Shown: piece after piece, positions 54,367-63,353 of the stretch
How positions within the stretch are numbered: the first letter of the stretch is position 1
How the letters are laid out: the number at the start of each line of letters is the position of its first letter
NCBI GenBank assembly: GCA_963829585.1
Contig: CAWHJD010000028.1
Coordinates: 124,001-188,000 of the forward strand
Source of the DNA: Sva-07 sp963829585
GTDB taxonomy: Bacteria > Actinomycetota > Acidimicrobiia > Acidimicrobiales > Ilumatobacteraceae
DNA: 64,000 nt
Direction of reading: 5' to 3'
Notes under the pieces: model-generated
What the model saw: the letters and a program-made list of their open reading frames with translations, nothing else
The model's database searches: none
Told to the model about the DNA's origin: nothing
Translations under genes and position numbers: made by a program

Positions 54367-55914
54367 TCAGCGGTGGTGGCGGTACCAGGAGATGAGGGCG
54401 TTGGTGGCCGAATCGTGGGCAGCCGGCCTCGGATCGCCGGTGAGTTCGGGGGTGATCAGGTTCGCGAGGTCCTTGCCCAGTTCGACTCCCCACTGGTCGT
54501 AGCTGTTGACCCCCCAGATCGTGCCCTGGACGTGCACGACGTGTTCGTACAGCGCGATCAACTGCCCGAGCACCGACGGCGTGAGTTGCTCGGCGAGGAT
54601 CACCGTGTTGGGTCGGTTGCCGTCGAACTGCCGATAGGGCTCGTCGGCACTCGCGTCGCGGCCGAACGCCAGGGCTTCGGACTGCGCGAACAGGTTCGCC
54701 ATCAGCAGGTCGTGATGTTCCTGGAATGCGTGGTGCGGCCTCGCGAAACCGATGAAGTCGACCGGGACGATCCGAGTGCCCTGATGCAGGAGTTGGTAGA
54801 ACGCGTGCTGTCCGTTGGTGCCGGGCTCACCCCACACGATGGGGCCGGTGTCACCCGCGACGGGGCTGCCGTCGAGGCGGACCGACTTGCCGTTGGACTC
54901 CATGTCGAGCTGTTGCAGGTACGCCGGGAACCGCCCCAGCTCCTCCGCGTACGGGAGCACTGCCTTGGTTGCCGAACCCAGCACGTCGGAGTTCCACACA
55001 CCGAGCATTGCCATGATCACCGGGGCGTTCTCGGCGAGGGGCACGGTGCGGAAGTGCTCGTCGACACGATGGAACCCGTCGAGGAACTCACCGAAACGCT
55101 CCGGCCCGATCGAGATCATCAGCGACAATCCGATCGCCGAATCGACCGAGTAGCGCCCGCCCACCCAGTCCCAGAACCCGAACATGTTGGCGGTGTCGAT
55201 GCCGAACTCGGCGACCCGTTCCGCATTCGTCGACACCGCCACGAAGTGATCCGGGACGGCTGCCTCGCCGAGCGCATCGACGAGCCACGAGCGCGCGGTG
55301 CGGGCGTTCGTGAGCGTCTCGATCGTGCCGAAGGTCTTCGACGCGACGATGAACAGCGTCGATGCCGGGTCGGAGCCGGCGAGCACCGCGGCGATGTCGG
55401 CCCCATCGACGTTCGAGACGAACGAACAACGCAGGCGCTCGTGCCGGTACGCGGCGAGCGCTCGGTACGCCATCGCCGGGCCGAGGTCGGAGCCCCCGAT
55501 GCCGATGTTCACGACGTGGGTGATGCGCTCGTCGGCGCGGACACGGTGGGCGAACGCTGCCATCCGGTCGAGCACGGCGTGGACGTCGGGCACCACGTCG
55601 ACACCGTCGACGACCATCGACGAGGTGCGCGGCGCACGGAGCGCTACGTGCATCACTGCTCGATCCTCGGTGACGTTGATGTGCTCGCCGGCGAACATTG
55701 CGTCGCGACGAGCTTCGACGCCGGCATCGCGGGCGACCTCGATCAGGCCGGCGAACACCTCGTCGTCGACGAGCTGTTTCGACCAGTCGATGCGCAGGTC
55801 GGCGACCTCGACCACGAATCGATCCGCACGACCCGGGTCGGCGGCGAAGAGCTCGCGCAGGTGCGGTGTGCGGGGAAGGTCGCGGAGTGCCCGGAGCGCA
55901 TCGGCGGAGTCCAT
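54367..55914 (-). CDS. pgi: Glucose-6-phosphate isomerase
   Basis: A 515-residue enzyme interconverting glucose 6-phosphate and fructose 6-phosphate. Features are VNIGIGGSDLGP (phosphate binding), FIVASKTFGTIET, GGRYSVDSAIGL, the catalytic LQQLDMESNGK, GTNGQHAFYQLLHQG and SYDQWGVELGK near the end. The length is slightly below the usual 540-550 residues. It follows the 6-phosphogluconolactonase gene by 63 bases on the same strand, forming a central carbon pair. Confidence 0.94.
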   Translation of the reverse strand: MDSADALRALRDLPRTPHLRELFAADPGRADRFVVEVADLRIDWSKQLVDDEVFAGLIEVARDAGVEARRDAMFAGEHINVTEDRAVMHVALRAPRTSSMVVDGVDVVPDVHAVLDRMAAFAHRVRADERITHVVNIGIGGSDLGPAMAYRALAAYRHERLRCSFVSNVDGADIAAVLAGSDPASTLFIVASKTFGTIETLTNARTARSWLVDALGEAAVPDHFVAVSTNAERVAEFGIDTANMFGFWDWVGGRYSVDSAIGLSLMISIGPERFGEFLDGFHRVDEHFRTVPLAENAPVIMAMLGVWNSDVLGSATKAVLPYAEELGRFPAYLQQLDMESNGKSVRLDGSPVAGDTGPIVWGEPGTNGQHAFYQLLHQGTRIVPVDFIGFARPHHAFQEHHDLLMANLFAQSEALAFGRDASADEPYRQFDGNRPNTVILAEQLTPSVLGQLIALYEHVVHVQGTIWGVNSYDQWGVELGKDLANLITPELTGDPRPAAHDSATNALISWYRHHR

Positions 55915-55977
55915 GTCACGCGACGCTACTGGCCCGGCCGATCCGCCCGCCGACGTGCGGGCCTCTGCGGGGATGAC

Positions 55978-56634
55978 TCATCGCACCCGGGTCGTCGACG
56001 GAAGGTCCGCGACGGCTCCATGGTCGACGAAGACCCAGGTGCCCGAACGGCGGACCCGGCCGACGGGGAGATCGGGATCACCCGACAGCCAGCGGGCGAC
56101 CATCGGCGCCTTCGACGATCCGAAGGTCAGCATCAGACGGGACCGGGCCCGATTGACGACCGAGGGCGTGAGCGTCATTCGCCGGAAGCCGTTGAAGTCA
56201 CCGACCAGCTCGCACGGCCGGTCGCTCTCGACGACGGCATCGCCGGGCGGCCACGACGCCGTGTGCCCGTCGTCGCCGAGGCCGAGATGCACCACGTCGA
56301 AGCGCTCGGGTAATCCCGCTGCGTACCGCCGGGCGGCCGCTCGCAGGTCGCGGGCGGTCACGGGCATCAGCTGCACCGACGCGGGGATCGAATCGAGTTG
56401 GCCCGCATTGCGACCGGGGTCGCCATCCGGCGCGATGCGCTCGTCGACCTGCCACACCGTCACGTGTGCCCACGGCACCTCCTCGCCCAGCAGCGCCTCG
56501 AACATCGGGGGCGCCGAGCTGCCACCACTGACCGCCAGGCTCGCCGAACCGCGTCGTCGCACGGCGTCGCGCAGGCGTCGGGCCAACCAGAGCCCGGCAT
56601 CGGCGGCGGGGTCGTCGCTGACGCGAAGTTCCAT
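55978..56634 (-). CDS. pgl: 6-phosphogluconolactonase
   Basis: A 218-residue hydrolase of the NagB/RpiA-fold, opening the lactone ring in the oxidative pentose phosphate pathway. It has LAVSGGSSAPPMFEAL, VWQVDERIAPDGDPGRN, HLGLGDDGHTASWPPGD and RMTLTPSVVNRAR, all characteristic. The ATG at 56634 is chosen; an upstream extension would overlap the divergent rarD. No zwf or gnd is seen beside it. Confidence 0.9.
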   Translation of the reverse strand: MELRVSDDPAADAGLWLARRLRDAVRRRGSASLAVSGGSSAPPMFEALLGEEVPWAHVTVWQVDERIAPDGDPGRNAGQLDSIPASVQLMPVTARDLRAAARRYAAGLPERFDVVHLGLGDDGHTASWPPGDAVVESDRPCELVGDFNGFRRMTLTPSVVNRARSRLMLTFGSSKAPMVARWLSGDPDLPVGRVRRSGTWVFVDHGAVADLPSTTRVR

Positions 56635-56727
56635 GGCCGCCACGGTACGCGGTCCGCACACGGGCCTCATGGGCCGTCGGCGCACCACGTGGCGCGGAAC
56701 CACTCGCGGTCCGTACCCTACGAAGCG

Positions 56728-57684
56728 ATGTCCGACCGGTCGAGCTCCGCCACGATCAGCGTGGCCGACGAGCTGCCCGGTGGTGGCCGTACCGTTCGCC
56801 GGGGAGTGCAACTCGGCGTCGCTGCGTACCTGATGTGGGGCCTGCTCACCGTCTATTGGAAGCAGCTCACGATGTTCGACGCGTTCGAACTGATCGCCTG
56901 GCGGATGATGTGCGCCGGTGTGGTGATGGCGATCATCGTGACCGTCCGCCGCAGCTGGCCGACCATCATCGCAGCCTTGCGAGACCCGGGAGTCGCACGG
57001 CGGCTGGTCCTCGCCTCTCTGCTCATCACGGTCAACTGGGGCGCCTACGTGTGGGCGGTCACCAACGATCGGGTGGTCGAGACGGCACTCGGCTACTTCA
57101 TCGCGCCGCTCGCCACGATGGCCATGGGGGTGTTCGTCCTGAAGGAGCAGCCGACGACCGCCCAGCGCGTCGCGTTCGCCTGCGCGGCGGTGGCCGTGGT
57201 CATCCTCACCGTGTCGTACGGCAGGCCACCGTGGATCGCGCTCGTGATCGCTGCGTCGTGGAGTCTGTACGGACTGACGAAGCGACGGGTACCGCTCGGT
57301 GCCGTCGACAGCCTCGCCGGCGAGACGTTCGTGCTGTTCGTCCCCGCGGCGATCGCCGTCGTCGCGTTCTCGATGCAGGACGGCAGCGTCGCGCAGTCCG
57401 CCGATCCGCACGAATGGATGCTCGTCCTCTGTTCGGGCCTGGTCACCGCAGTACCGCTGATGCTGTTCGCCGCCGCCGCGAAGTCGGTGCCGTTCACGTT
57501 GCTCGGCCCGCTCAACCTGTTGGTTCCGATCATCAACTTCGGGCTCGGCTGGCTGATCTACGACGAGCCGATGCCCGCCGACCGCTTGATCGGATTCGCA
57601 TGGGTCTGGCTCGCGCTCGGCGTGGTGACATGGGACCGCATCAACACGTATCGACGCGGCACGGCCGTCCCCGCACTCACCTGA
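56728..57684 (+). CDS. rarD: RarD-like EamA-family transporter
   Basis: A 318-residue membrane protein with ten predicted helices in two EamA repeats. YLMWGLLTVYWKQL, LIAWRMMCAGVVMA, the NWGAYVWAVTNDRVVETALGYFI-type segment around helix 4 and GYFIAPLATMAMGVFVLKE are close to RarD proteins. RarD members are putative chloramphenicol-sensitivity or drug/metabolite permeases; the substrate is unknown. The ATG at 56728 fits; the gene is divergent from pgl. Confidence 0.87.
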   Translation: MSDRSSSATISVADELPGGGRTVRRGVQLGVAAYLMWGLLTVYWKQLTMFDAFELIAWRMMCAGVVMAIIVTVRRSWPTIIAALRDPGVARRLVLASLLITVNWGAYVWAVTNDRVVETALGYFIAPLATMAMGVFVLKEQPTTAQRVAFACAAVAVVILTVSYGRPPWIALVIAASWSLYGLTKRRVPLGAVDSLAGETFVLFVPAAIAVVAFSMQDGSVAQSADPHEWMLVLCSGLVTAVPLMLFAAAAKSVPFTLLGPLNLLVPIINFGLGWLIYDEPMPADRLIGFAWVWLALGVVTWDRINTYRRGTAVPALT

Positions 57685-57698
57685 GCTACGTTCACCGC

Positions 57699-58007
57699 AT
57701 GCATCACGTCGTGAGACCTGCTCGCTGGCCGGCTCTCGTGACCCTTGCGGCGCTGGCATTGTCCGGCTGCTTCACGTCGACGTCCGACTACCGCGAGAAG
57801 GCCGAAGAGTTCATCGTGGAGGATGCCGGGGTGGCGGACGGGCTGGGGGTGGCACTCGTCTCGGCGACCTGCGAGGAGCCGGTCGATCAGGAGGTCGGCA
57901 CCACGTTCGCCTGTACCGCGATCGACGAGAACGGCGACACGTGGGGCTTCGAGGTGGAGATCGCCGAGTCGAACCGCATCGAGCTGAGCGTGTCCGATCG
58001 CCCCTGA
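57699..58007 (+). CDS. DUF4333-like small lipoprotein
   Basis: A 102-residue exported protein with a signal helix and lipobox LALSGC (Cys about residue 25). The mature part has the DUF4333 pattern CEEPVDQEVGTTFACTAID followed by a beta-rich end; the two Cys likely form a disulfide. The function is unknown. It starts 14 bases after rarD and is probably co-transcribed. Confidence 0.7.
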   Translation: MHHVVRPARWPALVTLAALALSGCFTSTSDYREKAEEFIVEDAGVADGLGVALVSATCEEPVDQEVGTTFACTAIDENGDTWGFEVEIAESNRIELSVSDRP

Positions 58008-58031
58008 CGCATCATCTTCGAGAACGCGCCG

Positions 58032-58081
58032 GATCGCCCGTCACGTCCTGGTCCGGCCGACCTCGGACATGACGGGCGATC
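58032..58081. terminator. Convergent hairpin between DUF4333 and ABC binding protein genes
   Basis: Perfect 12-base arms GATCGCCCGTCA and TGACGGGCGATC enclose a 26-base loop with a further GTCCG/CGGAC stem. It should terminate both convergent transcripts. Confidence 0.65.
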
Positions 58082-58091
58082 GTCGGGTTGC

Positions 58092-59531
58092 TCAGGGGGT
58101 GTAGGTCCCGAGCGAGCCGTTGTAGTCGACCGCATCGCCCACGGGGGCGAAGCTCTTGGACGCGTCGGACCACTGGACCAACTGGGTTCCCTCGGCCAGG
58201 TAGCCGTCGTCGGCGTTCATCTGCGTGACCAGACCATCGATCAACAGCCCGGGCGTGTAGTCGATGTTCCGAGCGGCGTTGATGATGCCCGCACGGCTGT
58301 AGTCGCCGGCCTCGAAGGCCTGCTGGGCGACGTACACCGCGAGCTCCATCGAGAGCCAGCCCGCCAGTGCGGTCTGGTCGGCGGCGTTGGTGTCGGGCGC
58401 ATACGTCGCCATCGCACCGAGGAACGCCTGCACGGCTTCGTCGTCGGCGTACGCGGGGTCGGTCACGTACTTGGCGTTGGTCGAGGTGTACACACCGTCA
58501 GCGCCGCCATTGGTGGTCGCGTTGAAGAACAACGGGTTCGCGCACGTCGCCGTTTGGTACACCTGCGGAGCGAAATCGGGGTTCGCGGCCTTGGCGTTGC
58601 CGAGTTCGGTCATGAAGGCGATGCACTGTGCTCCGAGCGGGACAGCGAGGATCGCGTCCGGGGCGGCCTCCACGAGGTTGGTCATCTGACCACTCGGTGC
58701 CCCCGAATCGGACACGTCGATCGACTCCTCGGCAACGACCTCGATGCCGTTGTCCGCAGCCAGTTCGTTGAACGCCTCGACGTAGGCCTGGCCGAACTCG
58801 TTGTTCACGTAGAACAGACCGACCGTCGAGCCGGCACCGAGGTCCTGGGCCACGTGTTCGGCCCAGAGACGCGACTCGATGGCGTAGGGCACGAGCAGAC
58901 CGGTCGTCCACGGGTAACCCTCGACGTTGCCCCAGTCGGGGGCACCGGTCGATGCCCACAGCTGCGGGATGCACTGGGCGTTCATGTCCGCCTGGATCGC
59001 CAGGTTGTTGGGCGAGCCGATGATCCCGGACAGCATCGTGACGCCGTCATCGAAGACGAGCTCGTCGACGTTGGCCTTGGTGAGGTCGGCCGTGTACTGA
59101 TCGTCCTTGATCGTGAGTTCGATCGGCGTGCCGTCGATCCCGCCGAACTCGGCGTTGTAGTAGTCGATGAAGGCCTGCTGACCCGCACCGAACGGCGCGA
59201 AGAGCACGGCCGGGCCGCCGGAGAGCGGGATCGACGTGCCGATCTTGAGCGCGCCCTCGATGGTGGCGGTGGCCGCTGCAGGGTCGTCACACGCTTCGGT
59301 GTCGACGACGAATTCCGCTCCCGACCCGCCGCTCGCCTCGGTGGTTCCGGTGGCTTCGGTGGTCCCGGTCGACGCCGGTGCCTCGGTCGACGCCGGCGCT
59401 TCCGAGGAAGCGGGCGCCTCACTGGACGCGGGCGCATCGGTCGCAGTCGAACTCGAATCGTCGCTTCCGCACGCGGCGAGCACCAGTGCTCCGCTGGCAG
59501 CCAGCGCGAGCAGCTTGTTGGTTCTGATCAT
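58092..59531 (-). CDS. Branched-chain amino acid-type ABC transporter substrate-binding lipoprotein
   Basis: A 479-residue periplasmic-binding-type lipoprotein. After MIRTNKLLAL and a signal helix the lipobox is VLAAC (Cys about residue 18), then a low-complexity linker rich in ASSEAPASTEA repeats. The mature domain is of the Leu/Ile/Val-binding (LivK/urea/amide) type, with TSIPLSGGPAVLFAPFGAGQQAFIDYYNAEFGGIDG split over the first lobe. GGGGAG just before the ATG supports the start. It lies after the permease genes of the same transporter. Ligand is likely a small amino acid or amide but is not determined. Confidence 0.9.
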   Translation of the reverse strand: MIRTNKLLALAASGALVLAACGSDDSSSTATDAPASSEAPASSEAPASTEAPASTGTTEATGTTEASGGSGAEFVVDTEACDDPAAATATIEGALKIGTSIPLSGGPAVLFAPFGAGQQAFIDYYNAEFGGIDGTPIELTIKDDQYTADLTKANVDELVFDDGVTMLSGIIGSPNNLAIQADMNAQCIPQLWASTGAPDWGNVEGYPWTTGLLVPYAIESRLWAEHVAQDLGAGSTVGLFYVNNEFGQAYVEAFNELAADNGIEVVAEESIDVSDSGAPSGQMTNLVEAAPDAILAVPLGAQCIAFMTELGNAKAANPDFAPQVYQTATCANPLFFNATTNGGADGVYTSTNAKYVTDPAYADDEAVQAFLGAMATYAPDTNAADQTALAGWLSMELAVYVAQQAFEAGDYSRAGIINAARNIDYTPGLLIDGLVTQMNADDGYLAEGTQLVQWSDASKSFAPVGDAVDYNGSLGTYTP

Positions 59532-59588
59532 GGCCAGAACTCCCCTCTCGGTGGTGAAAGCCGTGAACGATGGCCACGGCACGTGTCG

Positions 59589-60833
59589 TCAGGGTGTCGA
59601 ACCAGGCCCATCTGGATCGATCAGCGTGGCATTCTCGACACGGTCGACGCTACTGAGCGCCTGATCGGGGCTCACAGAGCCTTCCTCCTCTAATACGTCC
59701 GGGAACGGTTCACCACCGGACCCGGCGACCGCAGGAACTCGCGGCACCACCTGGACGACCTTCGAACGCCACAACCGCATCGTGCCGACGGCGCCGAACG
59801 GCACGAAACGCGCGAACAGGATCAACAACACGCCGAAGGTCACGCCGCCGAGGCCGTTGATCTTCGTGCCCGGGTCGACGAACCACTTCAGCAAGATGCT
59901 GCCCGAGGGGTCCTCGCCGATGCTTCGCGCGAAGTCGTTGACGAACACGTAGAACATCGCGCCGACGAACGGCCCCCAGTTCTGCGCTGCACCGCCGACG
60001 ACGAGTGCCACGAGGAGCGTCACCGAACCGAACAACCCGAACAGCGGAACGTCCGCATCGACCAGGGACAGCTTCAGGGCGTAGAGGCTGCCGGCGACCC
60101 CGGCGATCGCACCGGACAGACCGAACACGAGCGTCTTGGTGGTGAAGAGGTTGACTCCCATCACCGCGGCGGCAGTCTCGTTGTCACGGACCGCGACCAT
60201 CGCTCGTCCGATCCGGCTTCGCAGGAGGCCCGCGGAGAGGATCGACACCAGCGTCAAGATGACCAGTGACAACCAGAAGAACCAGGTGACGAGGTCCGCG
60301 CGCCCGTCGAGCCCCGTCCACGACGGGGGGAGGTAGCCGAAGCCCTTGATGCCGGTGGCGCCACCTGTCACCCCGGCGAAACGGTCGTACTTGAGCACCG
60401 CTCGCACCGCTTCGGTGAACACGAGCGTCACCAGCGCGAGATAGATGCCCTTCAGCCGCAGCGCCGGGATCCCGACCACCATCCCGATCAGGAAGCAGAC
60501 GATCGCCGCGATCGGCAGCGTCCAACCGGCTGTCCAGATGTCGTCGGTGAGGAACGGGGTCCACACCTTGCCGGTGACGAGCATCGCCGAGGTGAAGGCC
60601 CCGATGGCGAAGAACGCTGCGTGCCCGAGCGAGAGTTGCCCCGTGTAACCGGTGATCAGGTTGAGCCCCGTGACCGCGATCGCGATGATCAGCGCGTCGG
60701 TCAGCAGCCCGAGTCCCGAGCGGCTCCACTCGGTGACGGCGCGGTACATGAACAGCCCGAGACCGCCGAACAGCACAGCACGACCGAGCCAGTTCTGCCA
60801 ACTTCCCCGCGTGTACCTCAGCGGAAGCGCCAT
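59589..60833 (-). CDS. livM: Branched-chain amino acid ABC transporter permease (LivM type)
   Basis: A 414-residue permease with about ten helices, including LIITGYTGQLSLGHA-like NLITGYTGQLSLGHAAFF and the EAA-type loop RAMVAVRDNETAAAVMGVN. A C-terminal extension of about 60 residues after the last helix is acidic and unusual. Its ATG overlaps the LivH stop by one base. It partners LivH to form the membrane channel. Confidence 0.9.
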   Translation of the reverse strand: MALPLRYTRGSWQNWLGRAVLFGGLGLFMYRAVTEWSRSGLGLLTDALIIAIAVTGLNLITGYTGQLSLGHAAFFAIGAFTSAMLVTGKVWTPFLTDDIWTAGWTLPIAAIVCFLIGMVVGIPALRLKGIYLALVTLVFTEAVRAVLKYDRFAGVTGGATGIKGFGYLPPSWTGLDGRADLVTWFFWLSLVILTLVSILSAGLLRSRIGRAMVAVRDNETAAAVMGVNLFTTKTLVFGLSGAIAGVAGSLYALKLSLVDADVPLFGLFGSVTLLVALVVGGAAQNWGPFVGAMFYVFVNDFARSIGEDPSGSILLKWFVDPGTKINGLGGVTFGVLLILFARFVPFGAVGTMRLWRSKVVQVVPRVPAVAGSGGEPFPDVLEEEGSVSPDQALSSVDRVENATLIDPDGPGSTP

Positions 60834-61723
60834 CACACGCGCTCCACACGCTCGGAGCCGAAGAGTCCCGACGGCCGCAGCAGCAACACCCCGAGCAGGA
60901 TGACGAGCATGACCGGCATGAGCATGTCGGCGCCGAGAAAGCCCACGTATCCGACGATCAGTGCCTCGGTCACCCCGATGACGAGCCCGCCGACCACCGC
61001 ACCGAGGGGCGAATCGAGCCCCCCGAGCACGGCAGCGACCGATGCGAGGAGGAACGGCCCGAGCATCAAGGTGCCCGTCAGGCCCGCCGAGGGAGCCAGC
61101 ATCGCCGCCGCGAGAACGCCGATGGCGCCGGCCAAGCCCCACCCGACCACCAGGATCGATCCGACACGGATACCGGCGAGATTCGCAGACTCCTGGTTGT
61201 TGGCGACTGCCCGCATCGCCAGGCCGACCTTGGTCTTGGTGAACATCAGCCAGAGCAGGAACAACACGACGATCAGCACGGCGATGACACCGAGACGGGC
61301 GATGCGCACCGGCGTGCCGAACACGGTGACGAAGTCGTCGGCATCGTCGGGGAACACGCTCGGCAGGCTTCGGGCGTCGACTCCCCAGATCATCGCGACG
61401 ATCTGATTGATCGCCAGGAACACGCCGATCAAGGCCACGATGACCGCACCGGGGTTGCGGTGTTCGATGGGCCGAACGACGACACGCTCCACCACGGCGG
61501 ACACCATGAACCCCAGCACCATCGCGCACCCGATCGAGAGCCAGACGGGCAACCCGCTGAGGGTCAGCGTCGACACGAAGAACGCGCCCATCGTGCCGAT
61601 CTCGCCCTGGGCGAAGTTGAGCTGGCCCGTCGAGCGGAAGACGACGACGAGGGCGAGGGCCAGCAGTGCATAGATCGAACCGTCGGCGAGGCCGTTGACC
61701 ATGCGTTCGACGAACAGCGACAT
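60833..61723 (-). CDS. livH: Branched-chain amino acid ABC transporter permease (LivH type)
   Basis: A 296-residue permease: MVNGLADGSIYALLALAL, TGQLNFAQGEIGTMGAF and GLAMRAVANNQESANLAGI are the usual LivH features, with helices throughout. Its ATG overlaps the LivF stop by one base. Together with LivM, LivF and LivG it completes the transporter. Confidence 0.92.
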   Translation of the reverse strand: MSLFVERMVNGLADGSIYALLALALVVVFRSTGQLNFAQGEIGTMGAFFVSTLTLSGLPVWLSIGCAMVLGFMVSAVVERVVVRPIEHRNPGAVIVALIGVFLAINQIVAMIWGVDARSLPSVFPDDADDFVTVFGTPVRIARLGVIAVLIVVLFLLWLMFTKTKVGLAMRAVANNQESANLAGIRVGSILVVGWGLAGAIGVLAAAMLAPSAGLTGTLMLGPFLLASVAAVLGGLDSPLGAVVGGLVIGVTEALIVGYVGFLGADMLMPVMLVILLGVLLLRPSGLFGSERVERV

Positions 61724-62443
61724 CAGGTCACCACCCCGAGGTACGCCTCTTTGATCGTGTCGTCGGCGAGCAGCTCGTCGCCGGTTCCCGTCGCGACGAT
61801 CGACCCCGTCTCCAGCACGTATGCCCGGTCGGCGAGTGCGAGCGCCATCCCGGCGTTCTGCTCGACCACCAGCAACGACATGCCGTGGTCGTCGCGCAGT
61901 GAACCGAGCACCTTGAACAGTTCCTTCGTGATGAGGGGCGCGAGCCCCAGACTCGGTTCGTCGCACAGCAGGAGCTTCGGACGGCTCATCATGGCGCGAG
62001 CGACGGCGAGCATCTGTTGTTCGCCCCCGGACAGGGATCCGGCCTTCTGGTCACGACGCTCCGCCAGCCGGGGGAACAAGCCGTACCACTGGTCGAGATC
62101 TGCGGCGATCGAGCCCTTCACCGTGTAGCCACCCGCGAGCAGGTTGTCCTCGACGGTGAGATCGGTGAACGTGCCACGCCCCTGCGGAACCTGTGAGATC
62201 CCGGCGCGCACGATCGCATCCGGCTTGGCACTCGAGATCTCCGCACCACCGAACTCGACGTGACCATGGCGAGGTATCAAACCCGATACCGCACGCATGG
62301 TCGTGGTCTTCCCGGCGCCGTTCGCCCCGAGGATCACCACGATCTCGCCGACCCCGACCGTGAAGTCGATGTGATGCAGCACCTCGACCGGCCCGTAGCC
62401 GGCGGTCATGCCCGCTCACCGAGAGCAGAGCGTCGGCGCTCAT
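61723..62443 (-). CDS. livF: Branched-chain amino acid ABC transporter ATP-binding protein (LivF type), frameshift near N terminus
   Basis: An ATPase of about 240 residues with Walker A GANGAGKTTT, the signature LSGGEQQMLAVARAM and Walker B LLLCDEPSLGLAP. The true start is the ATG at 62443, which makes an ATGA overlap with the livG stop. Reading from it gives MSADALLSVSG, then the frame shifts near 62412 in a GGGC run before TAGYGPVEVLHHIDF. Starting instead at 62409 would lose the N-terminal strand. A one-base sequence error is the simplest explanation. Confidence 0.87.
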
Positions 62444-63237
62444 GCCGATGTCCCCAGGTAGGCCTCGATCACACGAGGGTCGCGTTGGACCTCGCTCGGC
62501 AGGCCCTCGGAGATCTTCCGACCGAACTCCATCGCGATCACCCGATCGGAGATTCCCATCACCAACCCCATGTGGTGTTCCACGAGCAGCACCGTGAGGC
62601 CGTATTCGTCGCGAACGCGACGAATGGACTGGGCGAGTTCGTCCACTTCGTGGTGGGTCAGGCCGGCGGCCGGTTCGTCCAACAGGAGCAACTTCGGATG
62701 CGATGCCAGTGCCCTTGCCAACTCGAGCCGCTTCAACGTGCCGAACGGCAGCCCGGCGGCAGGGTGGAACGCCAGGTCCTCGAGCCCGAGCGCGCGCAGA
62801 ATCTGGTAGGCATCGGCCGCCAGCGCACGTTCCTCCTTGGCCGCACCGAGGCGCGTCATCGCCCGCACGAAACCGACCTTGCCGAGATGATGTGCGCCCG
62901 TCATCGTGTTCTGCAGCAGTGTCATCGTCGGGAACAGGGCCAGATTCTGGAACGTCCGCGAAATGCCCAGGCCGGCGATGCCGTGGGGAGCAACAGCGAG
63001 CAGATCGTGCCCGTCGAAACGCAGTCGCCCGCGAGTCGGGTCGTAGATACGGCTGACGACGTTGAACATCGTCGTCTTGCCCGCGCCGTTGGGACCGATC
63101 AATCCGAGGATCTGCCCCTCCTCGATGTCGAACGAGAGCCTGTCGAGCGCAATGATGCCCCCGAACGAGACGGAGATGTCATCGACCTCGAGCAATGCCA
63201 CGGTGTCCTCCGCTCGTTCGTCATCCGCGTACGTCAC
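62440..63237 (-). CDS. livG: Branched-chain amino acid ABC transporter ATP-binding protein (LivG type)
   Basis: A 265-residue ATPase: VSFGGIIALDRLSFDIEEG, Walker A GPNGAGKTT, a LivG-type signature PFGTLKRLELARAL, Walker B LLLLDEPAAGL and the switch His in VLLVEHHM. It is the first gene of the liv operon, starting at a GTG at 63237. The 116-base gap to the divergent metallopeptidase gene should hold both promoters. Confidence 0.9.
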   Translation of the reverse strand: MTYADDERAEDTVALLEVDDISVSFGGIIALDRLSFDIEEGQILGLIGPNGAGKTTMFNVVSRIYDPTRGRLRFDGHDLLAVAPHGIAGLGISRTFQNLALFPTMTLLQNTMTGAHHLGKVGFVRAMTRLGAAKEERALAADAYQILRALGLEDLAFHPAAGLPFGTLKRLELARALASHPKLLLLDEPAAGLTHHEVDELAQSIRRVRDEYGLTVLLVEHHMGLVMGISDRVIAMEFGRKISEGLPSEVQRDPRVIEAYLGTSA

Positions 63238-63257
63238 CGACCGTAGCAGCGCGTGAC

Positions 63258-63276
63258 GGACCGGAGAATTTCTCCG
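63258..63276. promoter_or_regulatory. Palindrome in the liv/metallopeptidase divergent region
   Basis: CGGAGAA-T-TTCTCCG is a perfect seven-base inverted repeat about 30 bases upstream of livG and 85 bases upstream of the divergent gene. A candidate operator for the transporter operon. Confidence 0.35.
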
Positions 63277-63353
63277 AGGGTGAGCCGGTGAGAAGCTCGT
63301 GAAGCGTCACACGGCGCGGTTGGCCGGGGCATCCATCGCTCTAGCATCGACTC

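Noticed and set aside
56635..57759. N-terminal extension of 6-phosphogluconolactonase
   Set aside because: It lies antisense to rarD; the conserved protein starts at the ATG at 56634.
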